From Coccinella septempunctata (lineage: Eukaryota; Arthropoda; Insecta; Coleoptera; Coccinellidae): 64,000 bases of DNA. The notes beneath the pieces are model-generated. The model worked only from the letters and a program-made list of their open reading frames with translations, was not told the origin of the DNA and searched no databases. Made by a program: the position numbers and the translations under genes. The stretch is taken from positions 12,960,501-13,024,500 of the forward strand of contig NC_058191.1 in assembly GCF_907165205.1 (NCBI RefSeq), in the 5' to 3' direction. Shown here in pieces: positions 54,425 through 64,000 of the stretch. Positions within the stretch are counted from its first letter, which is position 1; each line of letters opens with the position of its first letter.

Positions 54425-55425
54425 ATATTCGGGTTGAAAATCTCATCGAGGTGGGACAAGTCGAAACTGAGGTGGAAAGAGGATGTTACGTCTCCCTGTC
54501 GTATTTTCTCACATTTGAATTGTATATGTGGAACAGTCTGCTTTAGGTAGTCCAGAATATCGCTTTCCTCAGTAGTTGGATCAAGGCGGAACACCTGTAT
54601 ATGCCCTCTTCTTACAACAGTTTTCAATTTTGCAGAAGAATCGTTCGTTCCAAAAATGGAATTTTCTTTATGTTTAATATTTACAGGCGGGTTCGTTGTC
54701 CTTGCCTTTCTCAAAGGATTGACAACATCGTTGTTTTGACCATCTGACTTTTGTTTGATAACGGGGGAGGCGTGGTCAGATATCACTATCGAGGAAGAAT
54801 TCTTTTGTTTATTTCGGACATTTAGAGAGACCGATGGAAGGGATTCATTGCTTTGTGTGTACTTCTCAGACGTATCGTTAGATGGCGTATTATTTTGTTG
54901 TTTGCTTTTGTTTTTATAATTATCTTTCAATTGAATTATATTTTCCAAATCATTAATACGTTTATTTAGTATGTTGATTATGTTAGCCTGGTATTTCAAT
55001 TCCTTCGTTTGGTACTCACTATGTAATTTTACGCGAGCACAATCAAAACGGAAACACTCCGGTGATTTGTTATCATTCATATCAGGATCTATTTCAGGAG
55101 GATCAGCAGCACTGAAACTTGAGAGGTTTGCTATAGATGCCTGCTGCTCGTTGATAGTTTTTTCGAAGCACAATTCATTTAAATCGGTTAGTCGAGCCCT
55201 CAAATTTTGAATTTCCAGTTCTTTCTCTTTGCATTTGCATGTTTTTGAGGTTATGGAATCACAACAAAGTATTTCACCCTTGTCGGACACAAACATTCCA
55301 CAAACTTTCAACACACAACTCGGATGATAAGTCTTCTTGCATTTAGAACAAGACACAAAATTTTTAACGTCTTTTGAACATTTAGTACATACATTCTCCA
55401 AAACAGTGACCACACGCGGCGCCAT
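54334..55425 (-). CDS. Non-LTR 1 ORF1, PHD-finger protein, 363 aa (unit 4)
   Basis: Identical protein to the unit 2 copy. Confidence 0.9.
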   Translation of the reverse strand: MAPRVVTVLENVCTKCSKDVKNFVSCSKCKKTYHPSCVLKVCGMFVSDKGEILCCDSITSKTCKCKEKELEIQNLRARLTDLNELCFEKTINEQQASIANLSSFSAADPPEIDPDMNDNKSPECFRFDCARVKLHSEYQTKELKYQANIINILNKRINDLENIIQLKDNYKNKSKQQNNTPSNDTSEKYTQSNESLPSVSLNVRNKQKNSSSIVISDHASPVIKQKSDGQNNDVVNPLRKARTTNPPVNIKHKENSIFGTNDSSAKLKTVVRRGHIQVFRLDPTTEESDILDYLKQTVPHIQFKCEKIRQGDVTSSFHLSFDLSHLDEIFNPNIWPAGAGVRRFFLRKKSENFHNRRINLERP

Positions 55426-55469
55426 CTTCTACACCGAATTGGGATTTCCGGTTATATGAAGAATAAGGC

Positions 55470-56117
55470 CCTCACTCTCTTTCTGTCACAGTTTGATATG
55501 GAAATAAAATACAATTCTGGAAAGTACAATTTAAAAGCAGACTGTCTCAGTAGGAATGCAGTGTTAGAAGCAGAAAATAATAAAGAAGAAAAATTGAGAA
55601 CAGTAAATTGGGTTAGTCTTCAAGATGGATAATGGATCAAAAAAACAATAAGAATATCAGGATAGAAGATAAAAGTTTAATACAAAGAAAAGATGGTTTT
55701 TTCAAGAAGAAAAACAAAAGAGAAAAAATTATTCTGACGGAAGAATGCAGTAGGGATCTAATAAAAAAAATTCACTATAAAATGGGTCATATTGGGATTA
55801 ATCAAATGATATCCATGCTTTCACCTTATTATACATAACTTAATTTCTTGAATAATATGAAAAACCTATGTTCAACCTGATGCGAGTCCCGCATAAAGAA
55901 TAAAACAAGAATTAAAAATAATTATGGCTCGCTTTCACAACTAGTCTATCAAAAGAGCCATTCGAAATAGTATCTATAGATACAATTGGTGGATTTGGCG
56001 ACCTCACTCTCTTTCTGTCACAGTTTGATACAACACAAGTAGATCAACCAAAAAATATCTGCATTTATTAGTGGATCACTTAGATATGCATTTATTCTGA
56101 CTTCTAAAACACAAATG
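55470..56117 (+). pseudogene. Single hybrid gypsy segment, A-left joined to B-right (unit 4)
   Basis: Up to the shared stretch at about 55782-55803 (ATGGGTCATATTGGGATTAA) the sequence has segment A bases (CACTATAAAATGGG). After it, the sequence has segment B bases (CAAATGATATCCATGCTTTC, CTTAATTTC). The foldback element and one gypsy copy are absent. The end carries the extra A/B-junction bases seen in unit 1. The open part (55632-55838) is 68 codons. Confidence 0.85.
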
Positions 56118-56171
56118 AGCTCAGATTTCATAAAATTTTATGAAATCTGAGCTGTTTGATAATTATCAAAC
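56118..56171. repeat. Abutting perfect palindromes, 36 and 18 bp (unit 4)
   Basis: 56118-56153 and 56154-56171. Confidence 0.95.
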
Positions 56172-56400
56172 AGTTTTGGAAGAGGGAAACATAAAAAAAT
56201 TTCAACCGATCAATATCCAGGAATTGAAAGTAGGAGTAAAGTATAATTTGAAGGGAGATAGAAAGACTGCATTGGAAAATAGTATAAAATACCACCAATA
56301 TAACAAAAAAGTATTTGACGCACGTAGAAAGGATTATAACTTCAAAGTTGACGGACATTTTGACGGATGTTTTCCAGTGACGGACTTCTTGAACGATTGA
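56140..56400 (+). pseudogene. Gypsy integrase C-terminal remnant (unit 4)
   Basis: Identical frame to unit 1. Confidence 0.6.
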
Positions 56401-56425
56401 CGGACTGTCGGTCACAATGACGGAC
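56348..56425 (+). repeat. Five TGACGGA motifs (unit 4)
   Basis: Same motif order and spacing as unit 1. Confidence 0.7.
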
Positions 56426-56647
56426 GTCTGGTAACCTTACTATAAATCAAACAGTTTGGAAAAGCCAAAATTGTTGGATTTGGATTGGAATATTGACCTG
56501 GGGTGGTTCCCGGAGCATGTTTCCGGATAACATGCCAAAATTTAATTGCATTTCGATATTTATGAAGGTCATTTTGGAAATTTCAACTTATTCATAATTT
56601 CTGTAAGTTTAGTTATAAAGAAACTCAATATAAAAATAACAATTATC

Positions 56648-56845
56648 ATGTGTTAAGAATCAAAGAAGCCCCAACAATATTCCAGATATTCGGCAGGAAG
56701 CGTCAAAGCAAAGATTAGCCTCTTTGAAAGAAGCCGCCCCATAAAAGGAACCGTAACTGTTATAGAGAATGCCGACATTGCCGACAAAGTTGTAGATTTT
56801 AGTTTTATGGCATCTGCGTCACAGAATGAATCATTTGTGAAATAG
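56648..56845 (+). pseudogene. Small unrecognised ORF, stop at codon 3 (unit 4)
   Basis: Reads ATGTGTTAAGAATC where the other units read ATGTGTGAAGAATC. Otherwise the long (65-codon) form, as in unit 1, with GCCGACATTGCCGAC. Confidence 0.5.
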
Positions 56846-56950
56846 TTTGCCTAAAAGCACGAGGGTAATCATGTACAGGTCCAGTTTATATTAGGTACTG
56901 TTATTACCGAATGCGCAGAAAATCCTCTGCATTCTGCAGCAATCTGTTAA

Positions 56951-58045
56951 TTGAATATCATTTGAAAACGGATTCATTAAAATTTTAGTATCTACAAACA
57001 TTTTAGTTTAATTGTATCTTCAAATGATAGGTACTGAGTAAAAAAATATCGTACAAAACGATAATTTTCGTACAAATGGCAACGCTGCCAGTACCCCGTA
57101 ATCCAAGTAGCCACAAAAAGCTGTAGCTGTGGAAGAAGACCTCAACAACACCGAGTCACGATACTAAAAAGAAAATTATTCCATCGTGACACCGAGTATT
57201 GTTGGTGTTATCGATTTATCGAATATGTCCGGACTAGAAACTGGACTGGAACTAATCTTTGGACTAGTAATTTCTCTGGACCGCATAAGGTCGGAACTGA
57301 TCCATGAAATTGTTTGGATCAGCCTTCCCTAAACCAAGGTGCATCTATATTGCACATGGTAGCAGCTTGTTTTCAGTGGCCTGAATAGGGAATACTCCTT
57401 CTGACGAAAATGATGTTTTTTTTTTATGAAATATCTTTTAAACGTCACATTTTGAAATAACTATTTCAACCTTTACCAAAAAAAATATTTTAAGAACTTA
57501 AAAATGAAAAATAAAAATAGGTATTTTAAATTTAAAGAGTTTGGATTCAATTGCACAAGTTGGCAACATCGACTGAAATGTGCGTTGATAATAAAGGACA
57601 ACAAATACATTATCTCGATGAGATAGAAAAAGATGGATGTCTATGCAGTCTGCGACGAACGAGGAAGGTCATAAAATTTTATGGGATTTTTATTAATATA
57701 CTGTATTATTTCGAATTTTAAACGATAGCGAAGTAATTGAGTTGATGATTTGTTGAAAGAATTAACATTAATAAAAAACATCAGACCCTAGTTGGTCAAT
57801 AAATCGAATATCTGAGTTACTTCGGCACTTGAATCTCATAATAAAGTTGAAATTGAAAGATATTTCTCAAATACATTATTCAATTTATTGTTCAGCAAGA
57901 ACCACGAGAAGGTGCAGGGTCATCTCTTGCCATACAAAATATAAATTCTTGAGCACAACAAATATACAATTAGATAAATCAATGAAATTTTTGACTTATA
58001 GTACCTAGTGTTGATTATTTTCAACTAAAAGACCGACGACACGAT
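56951..58045. other. Unit 4 right segment, no gene recognised
   Basis: Copy of 9056-10149 with unit 2/3-type variants (AACCACGAG) and a private GGTCATAAAA near 57668. Confidence 0.4.
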
Positions 58046-58360
58046 CTAATAATGGCAAATTACAGGATACATTCGAGAGGTAGTTTTTATTACCACTGTG
58101 AGAATTAGCGAAGAAGTTGAAATTAATCTCAAATACCTCTTAGTAGGAAAAATCAAAAATTTTCTCATTGATTCGAAACAAGATGCTGACTGAGAATATA
58201 ACATAAATGACATTATTATTGTACTTGATGAGTACTTAATTTTATTCCTAATGATTTGTCTCAATTGATCTGTAATGATTTCTACTTGTCTGAGTTTATT
58301 AAAATTATAATTAAAACTATCCACTGAAAATGCCTCTGAAGAAAATAAAGAATTTTTCAA
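58046..58360 (-). pseudogene. Probable P-element/THAP9-like transposase fragment (unit 4)
   Basis: Identical frame to unit 1. Confidence 0.4.
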
Positions 58361-58646
58361 TAAATCTTGATGTTACAGTTGCTAAAATCTCATAGTTAGA
58401 TTTTTATATCTAGCAAGTAAATTTGTAAGTTGAGACCACCTACTGAGGATATGATATGATATGATGAAAAGAAAGAATCCATTTTAAATCATGACATGAA
58501 AATTTTTTATGAACAATTTTAAAATTTCAAACGGTTCAAAAGGCTCCTATCGATTTGAACTGAAGCATCTACAGATAATGATTTCTCAAAATTAAGTATA
58601 TAAAAATATAGGTACTCTAATTTCTTAACCTACAATCCAGATACTT

Positions 58647-60311
58647 GAGTTTTAGTGGAATAGGTAGTTGTTATTAAGGTCATCAAAATCTTTACTAATA
58701 TCTGAACTCATAAAGGTTTCTATTTCATTATCCTGTCTACTAAACTAATAATCTCATTCCTTCTTAGCTTGAGGGTTGATTTCGAAAGAGATTTTGGCAA
58801 ATTTAGAAGAATTTTTGGGAAAGCGTCTGGTTGTAGTTTTGGATTTTTCAATAATAACATTTTAGTGGTTCCATCCGGAAGTAAATATTTCACATCCCTA
58901 ATAATATCACTTTCCTCAAAATGTTTCTCGCAAACCGAGCTATAAGCGAGGCTCGAGCGACGCTATAAGTGCTTGGAGTGAAATTTTTTCGTGGGATAGC
59001 TTTTACCCATAAGCTTAAGGTTTTCATCTTTTGGAAACTTGAAACAACTTACATCATTTCTGTTTTAGGAAAATAATGATTGCTTCTGCAGGAGGGAAAA
59101 CAACATTTTCACAACATTTTTCACACTAGTTGATCTCGATATCAAATTATCTCACCCAAATTTCGGAAGAAGATTCGCCCAGAACTAGACGAGATCCGCT
59201 TCACTTCAAACTATATCGCACTTATTTCTCGCCGCTTTTTCACGAAAATTCAACGATTTATCGAACATAAACAACACCACGTGTGAAACCTTTCGAACTA
59301 ACTGCTGTACTGAATGATATCTCGACATTCTCGACGTTACGCTTACGCCATTGAACACTAAAAGAACTGGAAGGGCATGCAGGCAAACTGAGGAAGACTG
59401 AAAGGGAAGATGTAGAGAAATCTATCTCTCTCTGAGCTCTGTCAATTGGTTTATAACGATGTAAACAAAAACAACCCGGGGCGGGGCGTTCGAGTGAGAC
59501 GACTGCTGCGTCTGACGTCTGATGCGGTTATTCGATTGGTTGCCGAACCATTAGAAAGAGATTGGGTTGCTCTACATCTTCCGTCTCAGTTGGACACACT
59601 TTTCGTCGTATTTCAGTACCTAAGAGGCCCTTCCAGTTCTTATAGACTTCAATGGCTTACGCAGAGAGATTTTGGCTCTGACTTACGCTTCGAATTTCTG
59701 TGCCTACAGGCGACGTTGCCGCTGTGGCGTTGTTCCGGGCTATTCCTTTAGAAGGCTCAAGGCTGTGAGTAGGCGCTGTTGCCAAATCAAAAACCAGAAA
59801 CAAAACGTTTTGAATTTTAAAACCCCATATTTGAAGAATGATTTTGAATAGTTTTCGCGGTGCATTTGGAAAAATCATGAATGAAACTCATAATTATTCA
59901 GTTTAAACTTGCATATGCATTGATAACCCAAATTGAGAAATCCCCCTCTTTTGATATGGCTCTTTTCCGCGAAACCCCAGGCAACTGATCCATAAGTCAG
60001 TTGAGGCCTAGCAACGGCTTCAATAATCTTCAATTTTGTCTACTTTTCAAAATAAATTATCTCTTGCTTTAGTAAGTTATAATAATTCCAATCATTCAAG
60101 TGTAGAAATTACTCCAATGCAAATAATCAAGGCAGATTTAAATTATTCATTATTGTAATATATTTGTTACAATTTCATATTTTATATTGTCATGTGTCAA
60201 ACTCCCCACTAAGTCAAAATATGTTCTGATTGCGATCTGATGTAAAAATGAATCAGTGGTATTGTAGCAACAGGATATTGAAGTATACGTCATAAAAAAG
60301 TCGTTTTTCAA
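58647..60311. other. Unit 5 left segment, no gene recognised
   Basis: Copy of 630-2294 with private changes CGCCGCTTTTTC (near 59235) and AGGCAAACTG (near 59380). GC-box patch at about 59472-59547. Confidence 0.5.
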
Positions 60312-61361
60312 TTGTTGCAAAGCGATAGATATCATTCAAATACATCACATAATTTGGCGACGAGAATAAAAGAGTTCATCAGACTAGTTGAAGTGTGTTT
60401 TGATAGTGGATATTTTGTTCATGCTGGTGTTTTTTTCAAACAACTAGAAGGTACTGCCATGGGATCACCCACTAGTCCTATTTTGGCCAACTTAGTCATG
60501 AATGAGGTGTTTGAGTTTGTGAAGAGTCGTTTAAACTTTGATGTACCACTTATGAAAATGTATGTAGATGATACCATCCTATTAGTACCATTTTTGGATC
60601 CTTTGTTGATGAGGGATGGGAACAATATCTTAAAAAATTGGTCCACTAACAGTAACCGTTGCCTTAATTTTTCAAGTAACCACAGTATGCAACAAAAATT
60701 GAATGTAATGAATAACTTGATAAGTAGAGTTTTAAAATTGAGTAATGAAAAATATAAACGAGAAAACCTTTCGAAAATAAAGAGTATCTTAAAAAACAAT
60801 AATTACCCATCTTATTTAATCAGCAGGTTGTTGGATAATCACTTGAGACCTAAGATTGACATGACATCTACAGTCCCGCAAGGGGATGTCAAATATTTTA
60901 GATTTCTTTACCTCCCTAAATTAAGTAATAAAATAAATCACATTTTCGAGAATTTTTGCTGCAGTTGTGCATTTTATATCGTAAAGACCACGAAAATATT
61001 CTTTACTCGTTTGAAGGATAGAGTACCAGACCAGTTTAGAACTGAATTAATATATAAAATTCCTTGTCATAATTGTGATAGTTGCTATATTGGCCAAACG
61101 AAGAAGTACTCGAAAGAAAGAATTAGACAACATGAATGTGACACTAACAATTTTGATAATAGGAATAAAACCGCTTTAGCTGATCATTCTTTTAAGACAG
61201 GTCATAAATTCAACTTTGAGCGAGTGTCAATTCTGTATAATGAATGTCGCCAATACAGCCGTAATATAAGTGAAATGATACATATAAAAACAAATAAAAC
61301 AGTAAACCATAGGGAAGATGTGCAAGGTCTCAGCTCATTGTTCAACAGCTTATTGATTTGA
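60312..61361 (+). CDS. Penelope-like RT/GIY-YIG protein, 5'-truncated (unit 5)
   Basis: Same protein as unit 3 (I107L), with CAA at 60309-60311 in place of the upstream stop. Confidence 0.85.
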   Translation: MLQSDRYHSNTSHNLATRIKEFIRLVEVCFDSGYFVHAGVFFKQLEGTAMGSPTSPILANLVMNEVFEFVKSRLNFDVPLMKMYVDDTILLVPFLDPLLMRDGNNILKNWSTNSNRCLNFSSNHSMQQKLNVMNNLISRVLKLSNEKYKRENLSKIKSILKNNNYPSYLISRLLDNHLRPKIDMTSTVPQGDVKYFRFLYLPKLSNKINHIFENFCCSCAFYIVKTTKIFFTRLKDRVPDQFRTELIYKIPCHNCDSCYIGQTKKYSKERIRQHECDTNNFDNRNKTALADHSFKTGHKFNFERVSILYNECRQYSRNISEMIHIKTNKTVNHREDVQGLSSLFNSLLI

Positions 61362-61757
61362 TGTTGTTGGTTGGAATAATATGTTTCTTTGTACTTGCTA
61401 ATCGAGAGATTTCAATTGTTATAATATATTGTTTGTGTCGTTATCTGTAACTTTATAGTAATTTGGTTCTGTGACGTTTATTTATTGTAATTAGATTATA
61501 TTATATTTGATTCTATTGAACATTAGATTAGGGACAACACCAAATTTGTGGCTTCTATGTAACATAAAGCATAATATTCTTTGATTTCACCTGCAAATTT
61601 GAATTGATCGCCGTGCATGTTTGAGCAGATATGAATACATCGACTTATTGTAGTAATTTATATATGGATAGTTCCACCTAAATTGTTTTCAACTAGGTGA
61701 ATGTGGAAACCATAGTATGATTAAAAATTATCACCTGTAAATTCATGTATATTTCAG

Positions 61758-61797
61758 CCTTGAGAAAGGAGAAACTCGAGCTCCGAAACGTCGGCGT
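61758..61797 (+). other. Hammerhead-like motif (unit 5)
   Basis: Same as unit 1, with the GTC retained. Confidence 0.35.
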
Positions 61798-61842
61798 TGT
61801 TAAAAGTCGTTTATTTATTAAAGTCCAATTACCTGATATATG

Positions 61843-62224
61843 ACTTTGTTAAAGATTATGAGGCCAGAATTGATTTACAAATAGATAAATATTGTAACAA
61901 AAGACCGTATAGGTGTACTATGAAAGATAAAACAGAAATCGAATCACAAATTGCAGAACTCTTAAAAAAAGAAATTATTTAGGAATCCTATAGCCCGTTC
62001 GCAGCACCGGTCAAAATAAATTTTTATAATGAATATATACCAAAAAGTGCCATAATTCATGAGTTAAATGAGGCACAAAAAAGAAAGAAAGCTATATACC
62101 AAGAAACACTAGCAGTCCTAGAAGCAGTACTTCATTGGCAACACCTGTTGATGGGAAGAACATTCAACTAAGTGTTTATTGCCATTAACCACTTCAGGAT
62201 CTGAATATAAAAACGAGACCGGAT
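61843..62224 (+). pseudogene. Gypsy RT/RNase H relic (unit 5)
   Basis: As unit 1 up to the non-LTR 1 insertion point. Confidence 0.75.
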
Positions 62225-64000
62225 CATCATCATCATCATCATTCATTTTGCCTATTAGAAATTACAATTCTAGGACACGTCAATTCATCATATATCAAGT
62301 ACATATACATTCAAAGACATAGTTTAAAAAAAATATATATATCGAGGACAAAAAAAAAACAGCTGAAGGCAACATGCTCTTATCCTAGGTCGCCACCCAC
62401 AATAAGTTCCCGGAACTCAGTAATATCATACACAGCCTTACCTCCTAAATAGTTTTTGAGAGTTCTCTTGAATTTTTTCATGGGTAAGGTGGTGAGCGAA
62501 AGAGGCAGGATGTTATATATTGCGATCCCGGCACACATCGGAGACCTCTTCATGTACTCATGTGACGCAGTTAAAATTCTAACCTTGTGTCTATTTCTCG
62601 TGGGGTAGTCATGGATATCGGACTGTCGAACATGAGAGCCACGGGTAGAGTGGATATGACACAAGAGTTTGAGTATAAACATGGCTGGAACTGTCAAAAT
62701 ACCAGAAGATCTAAATATCAGCCTACAGGTCTCTCTGAATGGAACATCATAAATGAGCCTCACTATTCTTTTCTGCTGAACGAAGATCCGATGGGCCCCT
62801 GGCATCATTCCCCATACACAGATCCCATAATCGAGCAGGGGCTGGACGTGAGCATAATATGCTGTCAACAGGCATTCACGTGGAAGGGAAGACTTGAGAG
62901 AGGAAATTATATAGAACGCCTTGTTCAGGTTCTTCTTCAATTTTTCAAAGTGTGGCCCAAAGTTCAACAATGGGTCTATTGTTATTCCAAGGAAACGGGT
63001 TTCATCTTGGAAATTAAGTGGCGTTTCACCGAAATATATTTCACGACTGGAGACACTCTGCCTCTTCCTACCGAACTCCATGATGACGGTTTTATCGATG
63101 TTAATAATAAGCCGATTTTGTGAGCACCATGATTTAAATCTCTCGATGACCTCCAGTATTCTCGAATAAAGGCTTTCAACATCCCGCTCCGATACAACGA
63201 AGCACGTGTCATCAGCGTACAGGTATACCGCCAACAGGTACTCAGCTACATATTGGGGAAGGTCATTAATGAACATAAAGAACAGCACTGCCCCCAGGTT
63301 GCCACCCTGCGGCGTCCCCAACACCGTTTCATAAGCCTCCGAAAGATTATCATTGAGCCTAACCCTTATCTTCCGTTGGGAGAGATAGGACATTACCCAA
63401 TCATGAACAGTGCCACGGATACCCATACTGTACATCTTCTCAGACAATATCGCAGGGTCAACCGAATCAAAGGCTTTCGCGATATCGAAAAATATCACCA
63501 CCACAAACTTTTCCGAATCAACCTCACTCAAGATATCCTGAACAAAGTCGACAACAGCTAATTCCGCTGATCTGCCTGGTCTGAATCCATATTGAGATGA
63601 TGTTAGGATATTGTTTTTCTCGAGATAGTCAACAAGCCTGTTGACCATAATTTTCTCAAATATTTTCGAGAATATACTGAGATTCGATATCAGTCTATAG
63701 TTAGCTACTTCATTGGTAGCCCCCTTTTTGAATATAGGAAAGGCAATGGCACTCTTGAGAGAGTTCGGAAACTTGCCCTGAGTGACAGAGGCGTTCATCA
63801 ACTCAGATAAAATGGAGGAAAGTAGATGTTCACTTTTTAAAATGATTATAGGTATTTCATCCGGGCCTGTACATTTTTTATTTGGCATACTGTTTATAAC
63901 GTCATGAACCTCGAAAGGAGTACAAGGGTAGAAAAACATGCAGCAGCTCTGAAGAGTTCCAGCTGTGCCGCCTGCACCATAAGGAAACTTTTGTCTGATG
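62225..64000 (-). mobile_element. Non-LTR retrotransposon 1, 3' part (unit 5)
   Basis: 3' UTR and RT half of the element; continues past the window. Tail border CATTCATTTTGCC, as in unit 3. Confidence 0.9.
62380..64000 (-). CDS. Non-LTR 1 ORF2, RT half, partial (unit 5)
   Basis: Open to the window edge; includes RT motifs A to C unchanged. Private H670N just before motif B. The N-terminal half is outside the window. Confidence 0.9.
   Translation of the reverse strand, partial: IRQKFPYGAGGTAGTLQSCCMFFYPCTPFEVHDVINSMPNKKCTGPDEIPIIILKSEHLLSSILSELMNASVTQGKFPNSLKSAIAFPIFKKGATNEVANYRLISNLSIFSKIFEKIMVNRLVDYLEKNNILTSSQYGFRPGRSAELAVVDFVQDILSEVDSEKFVVVIFFDIAKAFDSVDPAILSEKMYSMGIRGTVHDWVMSYLSQRKIRVRLNDNLSEAYETVLGTPQGGNLGAVLFFMFINDLPQYVAEYLLAVYLYADDTCFVVSERDVESLYSRILEVIERFKSWCSQNRLIINIDKTVIMEFGRKRQSVSSREIYFGETPLNFQDETRFLGITIDPLLNFGPHFEKLKKNLNKAFYIISSLKSSLPRECLLTAYYAHVQPLLDYGICVWGMMPGAHRIFVQQKRIVRLIYDVPFRETCRLIFRSSGILTVPAMFILKLLCHIHSTRGSHVRQSDIHDYPTRNRHKVRILTASHEYMKRSPMCAGIAIYNILPLSLTTLPMKKFKRTLKNYLGGKAVYDITEFRELIVGGDLG

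Larger units (their letters stand above)
51294..55455 (-). mobile_element. Non-LTR retrotransposon 1 (unit 4, 4162 bp)
   Basis: Same borders and length as in units 2 and 3; tail border variant as in unit 2. Confidence 0.9.
47716..58646 (+). repeat. Tandem unit 4 (10931 bp, collapsed form)
   Basis: Carries non-LTR element 1 but has a single gypsy segment and no foldback element. The left half is closest to unit 2, part of the right half to unit 1, and the last 1 kb to units 2 and 3. Confidence 0.9.
58647..64000 (+). repeat. Tandem unit 5, cut by the window edge
   Basis: Left part of a fifth unit up to the middle of non-LTR element 1. Shares several diagnostic variants with unit 3. Confidence 0.9.

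Noticed and set aside
1..64000. tRNA, rRNA, bacterial operon, phage or defence-island features
   Set aside because: No cloverleaf, rRNA or operon structure was recognised; gene content is that of eukaryotic transposable elements.

Overview
This is eukaryotic DNA, most likely from an insect. It is AT-rich and contains no bacterial-style operons. It is packed with arthropod-type transposable elements: a Penelope-like element, a Ty3/gypsy remnant, two CR1/Jockey-type non-LTR retrotransposons, Tc1/mariner-like and probably P-element-like transposase relics, and a foldback-like DNA transposon. I recognise no complete host gene, tRNA or rRNA. The species cannot be told from the sequence; a beetle or other holometabolous insect is only a guess.

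The window is the left edge of a large tandem array. Flank 1-533 and a displaced 96-bp piece (534-629) lead into four complete units and part of a fifth, with starts at 630, 10751, 27274, 47716 and 58647. Unit lengths are 10121, 16523, 20442 and 10931 bp. By eye the copies are near-identical base for base, and almost all of the length difference comes from presence or absence of nested elements.

Order inside a unit: (1) about 1.6 kb without a recognised gene, including a GC-box/CCAAT patch; (2) a 5'-truncated Penelope-like RT/GIY-YIG frame on +, followed by a hammerhead-like 3' motif; (3) a decayed Ty3/gypsy pol fragment (RT start, RNase H end); (4) in units 2-5 only, a 4162-bp non-LTR retrotransposon on - with overlapping, intact ORF1 and ORF2; (5) a tandemly duplicated gypsy RNase H/integrase segment (A and B), the B copy being split by a foldback-like element with long inverted arms built of about 145-157 bp tandem repeats; (6) the gypsy integrase tail, carrying two abutting perfect palindromes; (7) a GACGGA motif cluster, a small decaying ORF, and a probable P-element-like transposase relic on -.

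Differences between units record history. Unit 1 is an empty site for the first non-LTR element and has lost 2284 bp inside the foldback element at a TTAC microhomology. Unit 3 alone carries a second non-LTR element (37378-41284). Unit 4 has collapsed gypsy A and B into one segment, losing the foldback element. Shared variants link units 2 with 4 and 3 with 5 in the left half, but 1 with 4 and 2 with 3 in part of the right half, so the array is a mosaic of unequal exchange, conversion or dimeric duplication. Nothing suggests the elements cooperate: this is a nested-transposon macro-repeat, not an operon or defence system. Assembly duplication must be excluded before the structure is treated as biological.
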